Assembly (NCBI RefSeq): GCF_945859685.1
Contig: NC_079149.1
Coordinates: 5,987,118 to 6,051,117 of the forward strand
From: Eupeodes corollae
Taxonomy: Eukaryota > Arthropoda > Insecta > Diptera > Syrphidae
Direction: 5' to 3'
Length of the DNA: 64,000 nt
Shown here: piece after piece, positions 1-11,900 of the stretch
Numbering within the stretch: position 1 is the stretch's first letter
How the letters are laid out: each line of letters starts with the position of its first letter
Translations under genes and position numbers: made by a program
The notes under the pieces: model-generated
The model's database searches: none
Told to the model about the DNA's origin: nothing
The model's input: only the letters and a program-made list of their open reading frames with translations

Positions 1-845
1 CTTTCAAAAGTCTGTAAAATTACTAGCATATGCTGATGACATTTACGTTATCGGAAGAACTCAGCGTGATGTCAATGGAGCTTTTGTGAGTATTGAGGCA
101 AAGGCGGCAAAAATGGGTTTAAAGGTTAATGAGGGCAAAACAAAGTATATGCCGTCGTCGAGAAAGCACATACAAAACTGACATCTTGGTCAAAACATCA
201 CCATCGACAGACGTAGTTTTGAGGTAGTCAAGGACTTCGTCTACCTAGGCTCCGTTGTAAACGCAGAAAACAACACCAGCGCAGAGATCAAGAGTAGAAT
301 AAGTCTTACTGTTTCTTTGGGCTAAGAAAGCATTTGAGTAGCAAAGCCCTCTCTCGAGGGACCAAAGTGTAGCTATATAAGATCCTTATCATGCCCGTCC
401 TGCTATACGTTTTAGAAGCATGGACTATGACAAAAGCGGATAAAAGCACCTTGGGTCGCTTCGAGAGAAAAGTTCTTTGTGTGATCTATGGTCCCGTATG
501 CATCGAAAGGGAAAGGAGGAGAAGATGGAACGACGAGCTGTATGGGCTGTACAACGACGTAGCCTGAAGAGTAAAATTCCAACGACTAAGATGGCTGGGT
601 CACGTAGAGCGTATGGAAACCAATGCTGCGGCCCGGAAAGTCTTCGAATCCACACCCACAGGATAGCGCAGTAGAGAAAGACCGCGAATGAGGTGGCGCG
701 CCTAAGTGACCAAGTGGAAAGTGACTTCACCCAGCTTGGAGCGTGAAACTGGAGACATCTAGCTAGGGACCGAGCTAGATAGAGAAGTTTGTTGGGTGAG
801 GCCCTAGGTCACACAGGACTGTAGCGCCACCTTAAGTAAGTAAGT
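1..845 (+). mobile_element. 5'-truncated, decayed non-LTR retrotransposon (LINE) tail
   Basis: The plus strand encodes fragments of a reverse transcriptase. The YADD active site appears as LAYADDIYVIGR near base 30, followed by GLKVNEGKTKYM, FVYLGSVV, PVLLYVLEAWT and LRWLGHVERME, the usual order at the C-terminus of these elements. Stops and frame shifts break it throughout. It ends in a TAAG repeat at about 831-845, a typical LINE 3' tail. The window edge cuts its 5' side. Confidence 0.85.
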
Positions 846-864
846 AGGCGTAGTTTTTAGGAAT

Positions 865-1560
865 GAGCGTATCATATTTTTATACCAACTCTGGCGTACC
901 ACAAAGTAGCCACTAAGAACCTTTACTGTTTATTTTGCACGTTAATGACTATTGTTTTAATTTACGCTGATGACATTAAAATTTTCAAACTATTGACTCA
1001 CATTACGACTGCTTGCTCCTAAAAGATGATATAAATAGTTTTCGCGAATGGTGTTTTATAAATAAGATTTTACTAAACATAGAAAAACGTAAATCAATGT
1101 GTTTTACAAGCAAACAAAATGTTTTGACCTACAATTATCAATTAGACTCTTCTTATTTGACTAAACTTTCTACTTTTTCTGTACAAAAAATTAACTTTTA
1201 CAAGTCATTATGACTATATTATTAAAAAAGCAAATAAGACACTCGGATTTATAAAACGGTTTTCACATGATTTTTGCGACCCATATATTCTTAAACTTCT
1301 TTATAAATCATTTGTAAGACCAATATTGGAATATGGCTGCATAATATGGGCTCCCTTTTATTCAGTCCATATAAACAGAATACCAGCGAGTACAAGGAAT
1401 ATTTATGCGCTTCTGTCTTCGTTTCTTGCCATGGTCCAATAGGCTCGAACTTCCACCCTATAATCATAGGCTTACGCTCATAAATCTTCCATCGCTTTCT
1501 AAACACAGAGAGTACATTCAGCTGTGCTTTATTGTAAAATGAATCAATGGGTCGGTCATA
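865..1560 (+). mobile_element. Second decayed LINE reverse-transcriptase fragment
   Basis: The reading frame can be followed across shifts: SGVPQSSH, then YADDIKIF (about 963), then SFREWCFINKILLNIEKRKS, then KTLGFIKRF and FVRPILEYGCIIWAP. This is the RT domain 4-7 order of a jockey/CR1-type element, a different family from the preceding one. No intact ORF remains. Confidence 0.8.
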
Positions 1561-1859
1561 TCATCATCGTTTTTGGAACAATAAAGCTTCATGTATAGTC
1601 GTTCAAGTATTAGCTTCTTTTTTTTGCAAATCACTTAAAGCATTGTTAACTTATAAATCTAAGAATAAATGTAAAATCTAGGATTCGTCAATCCGTGTCT
1701 AAGCTATCTACAAAAATTACTAACTGTCTCCATTCAATTGTACCATAAATCATCCCAAATCTCAATAGGAATGTTTGAAAGTGGAAAGTGAACCGCCCGG
1801 ATCTATAAAAATCTGTTTCATCTAAGTTCACCAACATCTCAGATGAAATAATGAAGTAA

Positions 1860-2738
1860 AGCTAAAGTTTGTTTTGTTTTTTTTTTTCACCATATTTTTA
1901 TTAATTAAATTTATTATTTAGGGAAGACATTTTTTATTGTTGTATTCCATTAATATATTTTATATATTACATTTTATATTAAAAAAGAATATTAAATTAA
2001 ATTTAACTATTTACATAAAAAATGATATGATAAAATAAATTAAAAATATATATATATATCCTAATGAAATATTCGTTGTGTAGTTGTTTTTATTTATTTT
2101 AAAAATAAGATTTAAATTAAATTAAGAAAAAAAAATAAAAATAAATAATAATTTAATATTAATGCCAAACAAAAAATTTCTAATTTTGCTAAACAAAAAA
2201 AATATATATAAATAAATAATTTGTGCGTTGATATTATATTAATGATATGAATATTAAAATTATTATATTTTAACTAAAAATATTAATAGATTTTTGTGTG
2301 TTTTTTTTTTGTGTTTCATTTGTTTATACATCACTGGACAACAACTTTTTTTTTATTTGCATTGAATTTTGTTTTGTTTTTATTTATAAACTAACTTATA
2401 TTATTTACTATTGCAAACAATTAAACATCTCGTTTTTTTTTTAAATAAATAAATTGCTTCTATTTTGCCTTTAAGTCGTTACTTTGGTTATAAAGAATGT
2501 CTTGTGTTGAAAACTTGCAGTTGTTGTTGTTGTTGTCACTTTATAACCAGAGAACAAGTTTGTTTGTTGCTAGAATACTTTTTTGTTGTTTGTCCCTTTT
2601 TATAAATCACGGAATAAACTCTTGTCATCTATCAAAGATTCACCTATTCTTTAAGCTCTGGTGAAATATATACGGGAGTTCACATAACTATTATTCTTGA
2701 GTAACTGTATAGGTTTTTGCTTCTTTAAAAACATGATC
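1860..2738 (-). other. Likely gene A 3' UTR and extremely AT-rich flank
   Basis: Directly downstream of the gene A stop codon. The interval 1890-2470 is almost entirely A and T, with long T runs and an (AT)n stretch near 2048-2060. Minus-strand AATAAA signals (TTTATT on the plus strand) occur around 2085, 2350 and 2380, so the poly(A) site probably lies between 2050 and 2400. No ORF is supported. Confidence 0.45.
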
Positions 2739-2902
2739 CTAGAATTGTAGAATTTGATTAATCCAGTCACGAAATTCTGAAATCCTTGTATAAACTCCAG
2801 GTTGATTAGGTTCAGCACAGCCAATACCCCAAGAAATAACTCCACCAAGAATGAATCTCTTGTCCATTTCTCTTTGAAGCACCATTGGACCACCAGAGTC
2901 AC
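2739..2902 (-). CDS. Np: Gene A coding exon 7: catalytic Ser and C-terminus
   Basis: A 164-nt terminal coding exon (acceptor tttctag). It begins with the catalytic Ser loop, continues through VISWGIGC and PGVYTR, and ends in WINQILQF followed by TAG. The C-terminal helix is complete and nothing is truncated. Confidence 0.92.
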
Positions 2903-5900
2903 CTAGAAACAAAATAAATCAATCAATTTCTTAAGAAAATAAAAATGCTTTTGAGTTTCGTCACCTTCGCATGAATCATAACCTCCCTTCTTCCATCCAG
3001 CACAAATGAAGATATGAGGAATATGTTCAATGTAACCAGCTGCTCTGTACATCGTTTCGCAGATAGTGTTGTTGATAATTGGCACAGCAACTTCTTGAAG
3101 CACACTCGGTAGTGGACCGTCCTCATAGAGTCTTCCCCATCCTGTGACAAAAGCTGTCTGTCCAATAAAGTCTTCATCTGAACCAGGCACACAAACGGGA
3201 ATAATATTTGGTTGGAAGACAACTGGTTCATAAAATCTACAAAAGAAACAATATTTTAATTTTGTTTCAAGATCGGTGTTAGATGAATTTCTAGAAGACT
3301 TACCTCAAAAGTGCCAAATCATATTCGAATGTTCTAGGATCGAATTGGGGATGTGATGCAACAATTTGAACTCTTCTCTCTTGATAGCCATAAGGTTCTT
3401 CTTCTTCAGCCAAATCATATTCTCCCAGACGAAGTAAGAGATCAGAAGGTGGAACACTACGGGAGAAGGATCAGTTTATTAAATTATTTTGGAGGAAATG
3501 TTTCCAAATTCAACTTACTTGTCAACACAATGTGCAGCTGTAATGGCCCAGTTTTCATTTAATAATGCTGCTCCACATTTATGAAGGTAAGTCGATGTTC
3601 GCCATTGTCTTAGGGAAATTTGCCAAGGCCATCTGCCAAAAGCTGCATTCGAACCACCAACAATCCTTGGTTCAGGGAACATTCTTCGGCCACAAACTAA
3701 GAGGTGGGAAAATGAAAGACAAACAATAAAAATTAAAAGATGTTCAAAAAACTCAAGAGGCTTGAAGAAGTTTGCCACAAAAAGCTTCATATTTGCCATG
3801 ATTTTATTTCAGTATAAAATTATGCCTTAAATTTACGAAAAACTATCAATAATAGTAGCAGATTTCCTAAAATCACAAATAAGTGGGAACATTGATTAAA
3901 ATTTAAGTTTTTATTGTTAAATTTATGTACTTTAAGGAAGCTTAAACTTCATTTTTGAAATAATTCCTTTAAAAACCTCGCATACTTTTTAACTAAAAGT
4001 GCAAAAAACTCTTCTCGAAATAAATTTTATGCCTTGACAATTATGATTGGTGTTTCTCGATAAATGCTCTAAGCTACAATAAGTTTTGTGTTAGTAATTT
4101 CATGATTTTTCATTAACTATTATTAATTTGAAGAATATTAGAAAGTAGTCCAAAAAGTAGTAGATTAACTACAATTGCTTTACAGTGTCAACATAGAAAG
4201 ACTTCTTATAGTGAAATTCCTTTGAATTGGGGTTTTACTATTTATAAGTTTGAAAATAGAAATTATTTGAGCTATTACAATTTCTTGATCTTCTTCTGAG
4301 CTTTTTGAGTGTTGAATATATGAAAATTACCAAAAAAGTAGTGGATTTACTACAATTGTGATAAAGTGGCAGCATTGAAAGAGCAATTCGTTAAATTAAA
4401 TTTAAAGTCATGTTATCAAATGCAGTTAAATTCTTTTGAATTGGGGTTTTACTATTTACAAATATTTATAAGTTTGAAAAAAGTGAATAATCTAAGTTCT
4501 TATAATTTCTAGTATCTTATTTTGAAGAAATACATACAAATAATTATTGAAACCTATGTAATACTTCTGATGATGATATTTTATACTCAAAATAATGCTT
4601 TGTTGTATTTCAATATCATTTGAGCTTTTTGAGAGTTGAATATATGAAAACTACCAAGAAAGTAGTGGATTTACTACGATTGTGATAAAGTGGCAGCATT
4701 GCAAGACCAATACGTTGAATTAAATTCAAAATGAGGCTATCAAATGTTGAATTTAGGCGCCATAAAAATAAAAATGCATTAAATATAATAAATGTTTCTA
4801 ATTTCTTGAATCTTCTTTTACAGGAAAAAAGAAATAAAATTCTAAAATATTTGCCACTGTGGAGCCGTTAGCAAAATCAATGATTTTCTTGAGCAATGTT
4901 GATATTTTCTGATGGTAACTGGTCAACCTCATCAATTTAACAGTAAAGCTAAATGGCATTCCAACATTTTTGCATTTCATTAACATTTCAAGATATTTTA
5001 AGATGAGTGTAAGAGTGTTTAAGAGTTTGTGTTTGTCTGTGGTTATTATTTTTGTTGGTTCTTGAAAAAAATCTCCTTTTTCCTAAAAATAAGTTGTTGT
5101 AGCCTCCTGATGTGAATTGACATAGAATATAATATTTTTCCTTCCATTTATCGGTGATTCGCTGCTCACGCAAGAAGGCCAACCAATCGATGGATCCTCG
5201 TGCTGCCACCTCTGTCGTTGTCGATATCTTCGTCGTCGTCGGTCGTCACCGTGTCGTTCTTCCAGGTGCTTCTCATGCTGCTGTTGCTGCAGCATCTTCA
5301 TCTCTAAGTATAATTTTATGGTATTTTCATCTTGCAAACGTATCTTTGACTTCATCTATGTATCTATTCTTATAATATCACAACCGCAGAAGAAATGAAG
5401 TCTTCGATCGACCTTGGTCGAGGTCTATATAATATACTGCGATAATCATGCATCCATGCAGCTATGCAGCAATGCAGCAAAGTGCACCTCGCATCACATC
5501 CTGAGGAAGTATGGTTGAAGCCGTGATGGCGGTGGCGGACGTCGTCGTCGGTGCGGCGTTTGTTGGTTGGTTTGTAACCATTTTTTCTACAGATTCTTCG
5601 TCTTGTTCTTCTTCTGTTTCGTGTAAGTTCTTGACTTTTTCTTCTTCGTTGTCCTCGCCCGGTGTCGGTCATCCGCATCATCGCATCGTCTCGATCGTCA
5701 TCATCGTTAACTTACCAATGTTAAGCATGTTGCATGATGGCTTTTATTTGTTATTGTGCGCATCTATCTGATGGTTTTTCACCGCCTGCCGCTGCTGCTG
5801 CTTTATTTATAGGATGCGCGTTCAAAGGTGGACTCGTGGTTGGCCACGACTGCGACCGCGACATCCTGTGTGTGTTGTCTCGGTTGTAGAAAGTTCTGTT

Positions 5901-8900
5901 AAACGGAATCAGAATTGGGGTTATACCAACAAACTGTGCAATAGGGTCAACGAATTTAAGCTTCTTCTTCGAGGTTAGGTTTTTATTATTTTTTTTGTTT
6001 AATTCGATTTTTTGGGAAGAGACCTCGTGTGTGCCAACTTTTCGCTAACGGCCATCAGACATAATCAAATTTAATTGATGGCTCATTTCATTTCGTGCCA
6101 AGTTGTAAAATTGTTTTAATTTTTTTCTTCTCAGATTGATTTACTTGTGAGGTGGAACAAAAAGACTTTAAAGAGGTTTATGACACACAGAATAAGATTT
6201 TGATGCATTATCCTTAATTTTGTATTTATTTCGACCATCTTCATCATCCTCACGGTAAATTTGTTCATTTGCTCGTTAAATCATAGGTCTTCTTATGTTG
6301 AAGCTAAGAATATGGCTCAGTGCTGAAAAAAAATATAAACTCACAAGTCAAGGTTGTTGTGGGTATAATGTGTTATGGTTCGTCTTCTTCTTCATGGCTT
6401 TTCTTAAGGACTTGTAATGCTTTGGTATATACACAATTGTTGAAGGTTGGCAATGGCAGAAGACGAATAAGAAGAATAATCTGCTCATCCATCAGATAAA
6501 GTGCGTCGTCGTTCGTAGGTTGTTGAGTGTTAATATCGAAGAAGGTGTCATTTAGGAGACTTAAGTGTTTCAATTTGTGAATCAATTATTCTTCAACTGG
6601 TTGAAGATTAATTGATTCACATTTCATTTCTAGTTTTTTTTGTTTGCAGAAATACAAGAGAAGGTTTAGCAGATCTCCTCTTAAGCAGGAGTTATTTGTA
6701 TACTGAACATTATTTTAAGTTAAAAAACTCTACTCTTTTATAAAACTGTTTATGTTTCGCTTTTTTTTCTTTGATTTTTAATTTTTTCAAAATTGGTTCT
6801 ATCCTCCTTTTTTGAAAAGTTGTACTCCTAGACACTCTTTTCATAATTTTTAATTTTTTAACTCTATTGAAGCTTTGGTAAAGAAGTTACTTTTTGTTTT
6901 ATAAAATTCAGTTTTAATATATTTAAACGTTCAGGCAAGGAACTCTGTGCTTGCTCCTTCTTTACTTCTTCTTCCGTAACTGACAGCTGTCATTAAAAAT
7001 ACATACCATCAACAAATTAACGTAAGATTCAAATTTTTCAAATATCACTTATTACGTTTTGAAAATGTTACTGTTTTTCTCCTTCATTTATTGATTGATT
7101 TATTTAAAAGTTTAATTTTTTGAATGAACTAACTAAATATTAACTGACAGCTGTCATTAATTTAGAGTTGACATCATTATTTTAGAATTTCTACAAAAAA
7201 TAAGCTCTGTCCTGCAAAATTTACGTGATCATGGTGTCAAATTTTCATTGCTCCTGCTTTTGAAATAAATTTTAGTAGCAAATAATTTCCCCGGTTGGCA
7301 AATTGCTCAGGTAGGAATTGTAAAAGAATGCAATCTTTTGTGAGTGCAATCTTTACAAATGAATCACTGAACACAACTTAAAGAGTGCTATAAATGTTTA
7401 TTATTACAAAATCATAAAATGAATACATATACTTTAAATGAATCCTAAAGGCTTCAAAGGAATGCATGAAGACTACAATCAATATTGAATGTAGTCAAAT
7501 GATTCGGGAAAAATTGATTTAAATCTTTTTTGTTTTAAATTTTTGGTGAATGAAAACTTAAATAGATAAAATTCCCAGGTTCAATGAAAGCATAAGAAAA
7601 TATATTTTTTAAAAACTTGGCTGATAGATTTGAGATATCTTAAAAGTGGTTCCCAAATTAATTGAAAGAGGACCTTGAAAAACTTGCCAAAAAACTGAAG
7701 ACCTCTAAATAGATCCATCTAGCTTGCTATAAAAGTTTCTTTTTTGAGGCTCAGACAAAAATTGAAAATGATGGTTTCGGTTTGAGAAAGATTTTGCAAC
7801 AAATTCTACTTCATCAATTTTTGGCAATCCTTTAAATACCTCGCTTTGCCTAGTCAAAAGTTTAACACAAGTTCATACGTTATAGCTTTAGACATTTCTA
7901 GCTTCTACTCTGGAATAACATTTTTTTTAAGGTTTAAGGATAATTTCCGACTTACCTTGCCTGTAGTCGACTCCTTCCAATGATGGAATTGCTGAGGTGG
8001 TTGTGAAAGGCATTGATGTTGTTGCATTAAAGTCTTCTGTTGGCATATCTGTACTTGTTTCAGGGATTAAACTCTCAGTGACAGTTTCACTTGGACGCTG
8101 AGTTGTTGAACTTGTTGATGCAGTTTGTGTTGTAGATGTTGTTGTCGGTTTCGCTGTTGATGAAGATACTGTAGAGCTGCTTGACATTGGAACACCTTCA
8201 GTCGCCGTAGCTTGGGGTATTGAAGTATTTTGTGCTAAATCCAAGACTGGCCCAATTGTTGATGATGGTAATTCTGGAATCTTGTTCGACTCTGTAGAAG
8301 AAGAAGGTTTCTTTACACCTTCGGTTGTACCAGAATCTAAAGAAGTCTCGGAAAGTGTGTTGTTTTTATTGGCTGCAACTTCTGGATCAATTGTTGGAAC
8401 TGGTACCCAATCAGCTGGTGGAGGTTTTGGTTGCCAGTCGGTTTCTTCAATTGTAATGTGGGTGTTGTTTTTATTATCATCTACCGTTGTCCATGTGACA
8501 AGGGTGGGTCGGTAAGTGGATGTTGGCTCGGGGAAGTTTTCCACCGTGGGTGATGGTTTTGAGGGAGGTGTTGAAGATGTAGTTGGACTTGTAGACGACG
8601 GAGATGGAACTTCAGCTTTTGTGGATGTTGTTGAACTTGAGGTCAAAGATTCGGTTGTGGTCGATGATACCAAAGGAGATTGTGTAGCTTTTTCGGTTTC
8701 ACTTGTTGTTGAAATCGGAGTTGTTGTGGAAACTGTTGTGGGAGTTGTTGAAGAAATTGTTGATGTTGGTGGTCTCGTTCTTGTTGTTGTAAGCTCAGCT
8801 TTTTGATTAGTTGGTGCTGTTGGAATGGTGATTTTGAAGATTTCTGATGTTGGTTTTGGCTTTGGTCTAGGAGCTCTAGTTGGTGGTTCTGGAGAGAGTG

Positions 8901-11900
8901 GTGTAACTTTGACTGTTGTTGCTGGGGGATCATTTCTAGTTGGTGAAGAAGATGTAGAGTTATGAACTTCAACATGAACTACAGGTTTTCTAGTGTATTT
9001 TGTTTTAGGAGTTGTTGTCGTTGTTGGTGTTGTTGATGATGATGTTGATGATGATGGACGCTTATTCGAGTGGAATGGTTTCTTTGTAGTTGTTGGACGC
9101 TTAACCAGAGTAGGTTTATACTTGGGAGTTGTTCTTGAAGCAGGTCTTTCAGTTGTTTGGGTAGTTGTAAAATTTGCCGCTGGAATTTTGGTAATTATTG
9201 GCTTCTTAGTCCTTGGTGAATCGGTAGATGGTCTTTGTGAATGCGATGGAATTCTCATAGTTGTGGTGAATTGAATTTCTTCAATCAAAGTTGGTTCTGT
9301 TTGTTTATTTGGTGTTGATGTCTCGACCACTTGGAATGTCGTGAATTTACTTGGCAGCGTTGTTGGTTCAAAATCATTCTCACTCACACTAGAGTTGGGG
9401 GCAATTGTCAAAATTGGAGCAGTTGTTGTAGTTGTTCTTCTTCTTGTTGGTGTCTTAATTGTTGTCGTTGTTGGTGATGAGGTTGTTGTTGAAGTTGGTT
9501 TTTGGGTGGTTGTTGTTGTGGTCGTTGTTGTCATTGTAATACTTGCAGTTGGTAGTTTTGATGTTGTGATAAATTTCATTGTTGTACTCTCTGTCTTTGG
9601 AGCCATATGGGTGATTGTTGAAACTTGAACATATGGGTGAATTGTTGAATGATTTCTTACACCAAGACTTTCAATCAAACTTTCAGTGGGTGCTTTGAAG
9701 AGAGCATTTGTTGACAATTGTGTTGTTGACTCATGCGAGAAGTGTGATATCGTATTTTGATCTATACTATTGTCACTTATTTCTTCAGCAAATATTTGTG
9801 ATTCATCCTGAGGAAAGAAAAGCGAGAGAAGATCGGAAGTTAACTAAAGTTTTGGATTTATTAATTTAATGTAAAACTTACCTTCATTTGACAACATGAT
9901 CCAAAGTAAAATCGATCTATGCAAGTTCCCAAGTGTGTACCATTTTGTTTGATGCAATCTATGGCAAACATGCAAACTCCGGACATACCGGATTTACGAA
10001 CAATACATGGAAGATGGCGGATATTTCGTCCGGATTGAACTGAAAATGAATAAAATTAGATTTTTATATTTATAAATAATTTTATAAAATTTAAAATATC
10101 ATCAAAAATAACAAATAAACAACAATAATTCTGAAAAGCATTTTGGTAAGTGCATCAGGTTATTTTTATCCCTTCCATCAATCGATCGATTAAAAAATCT
10201 CAAAGTGGTATGGACATGGAGAATGACGCAAAAATTAATCTTGATTTGTCACTCGTTCGTTGCGCCGCCGAGCTGCCGTTAATAAACCAGAACGCATGCT
10301 GTAATCTGATATTAAGTCATCGACCTTTTTTCTTCTTCCACTTGACAAGAAATTGAATAACAATTCAGATGACTTAAAATTATAAAGAATGGTGGTATTG
10401 AAACGGGGAGAATCTTAAGAAAGACGTTATTAAATAACATCTGACGGAACAAGTCATGTTTCAATGTCAAAATTTTGTTTGTAAATACAACAAATTATCT
10501 TGACTTGATCATAAATAATGATCTTAACTTTGAATTGACATGATGTGGTTTATGGAGATTATTTTGAATTGTTGAAATTTGTATTCAATGGAATTGTTTA
10601 AGGAATTAAAAACCCAATGGGGTCACATGTACTTGCTCTTATATTTAATTTGAAATAAAAATAAGTAGTACAAATTATATATCTTGAGGACTAAATGTGA
10701 TAATGTCTTAAAGCTAAAATATTGCCATGAAAAGCTGTTAATAATAAAAGCATCCTTTATATGTAATTCCAATTTTGTGTTCTTCCTTGAAAGTATAACC
10801 ATGAAGCCATTGGAATGAATTTCTTTAATTCAAAAACTCCTTTTGATTGAATGAACTAATTGCTATCAATTAAGAAGAAAAATACCTAAGCTAGACATTA
10901 ACATGCATAACAAAAATGCCTGACGTCTATCAAACCATCTTAACAATTGGCAATCAAATAACTGAAACAAAAACTAAATTGGTCACTCTTCAAAATAAGC
11001 CTTAACATTTTAAAAACACAATTTGGATCTTCTCTTTCATATTTTTAGTCTTTTAGAATGGTTTCTGATATAAAAGAATTTAATTTTCAAAAATGACCAA
11101 GATACCTATGTATATGTACATAAGTTTAAAAAAGAATCACTTCCATTGTTAATTTATCTTGACTCACTTAAGCTGACATTGATTGTCATTTTAAAGACCA
11201 CAACCTTACAAAAGAATGACAACAAAAACAACACAGCAGCAACAGAGAAGCAATTTGCATTCCCAGCTCACATAAATAATTCGTAATACGCTGGCCGCCT
11301 ACTTAATCAAATTGGTATTCTACTCCTCTTCTAACGGGAGTACGTATATACTATAACCCGCAGACTTTAAGTCATTTTACAATCATCTGATGACCGACAA
11401 TATTAGGTCAGTTTCTGGCTTCTGGCTTTCCTTGTAGCTTTGCCTGCCACCAGACTGACAGACAAATTCTGTTGTGTGCAGAATTCGCTTGCTTCCATGT
11501 GACATAAAATAATGTAGGTCGTGCAAGCCGTCGCGTCGCGTCGTTGTTGTTATTGTTGTCGTTTGTCGTGGTCTTCGATGCTAAGCTGAAGACCGCGAAC
11601 TATTTGTTTTATAATTCTCCATCATTGGAACCAATACAAGATAGATGGTGCGGTTGTGGCTTACCAGTTTCTTGTACCAGCATTGCAACTAAACTACAAT
11701 AGCTCTCTTATAGCTAGAAAATAAAAGAGAATCATCATCATAATAAGTGATATCTCGGAAACCGGTATAAATAAAAGCCATGTTAACACACGATAGAGAG
11801 CGAATGAAGTGGGAGTAAAACATTCCTAGATAATTGAAACTAATGTTAGAGTTATTGTTGTTGTTGTTCGTGCTTGCGATTGCGAGCCTTTAAATCCCAA

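Larger units (their letters stand above)
3697..7955 (-). other. Gene A intron 3, with repeats and a GC-richer patch
   Basis: Phase 1 intron joining the stalk to the protease domain. It contains a three-unit repeat (4120-4750), a GC-richer low-complexity patch (5110-5900) and two identical palindrome-centred 20-mers (6978 and 7141). The ORFs here are short, low in complexity and unlike known proteins. The rest is plain AT-rich sequence. Confidence 0.7.

Noticed and set aside
5083..5771. Overlapping Arg/Gln-rich and Ser/Val-rich ORFs on both strands
   Set aside because: Low-complexity triplet sequence inside an intron. No start or splice context or similarity that supports coding.
8643..8975. 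110-codon minus-strand Gln/Leu-rich ORF
   Set aside because: A shifted frame within the gene A stalk exon. The correct frame is fixed by splice phases on both sides.
8282..9628. Several 77-96 codon plus-strand ORFs rich in Val
   Set aside because: They are antisense shadows of the Thr/Ser-rich stalk exon of gene A: ACA/ACC Thr codons read backwards as TGT/GGT/GTT.
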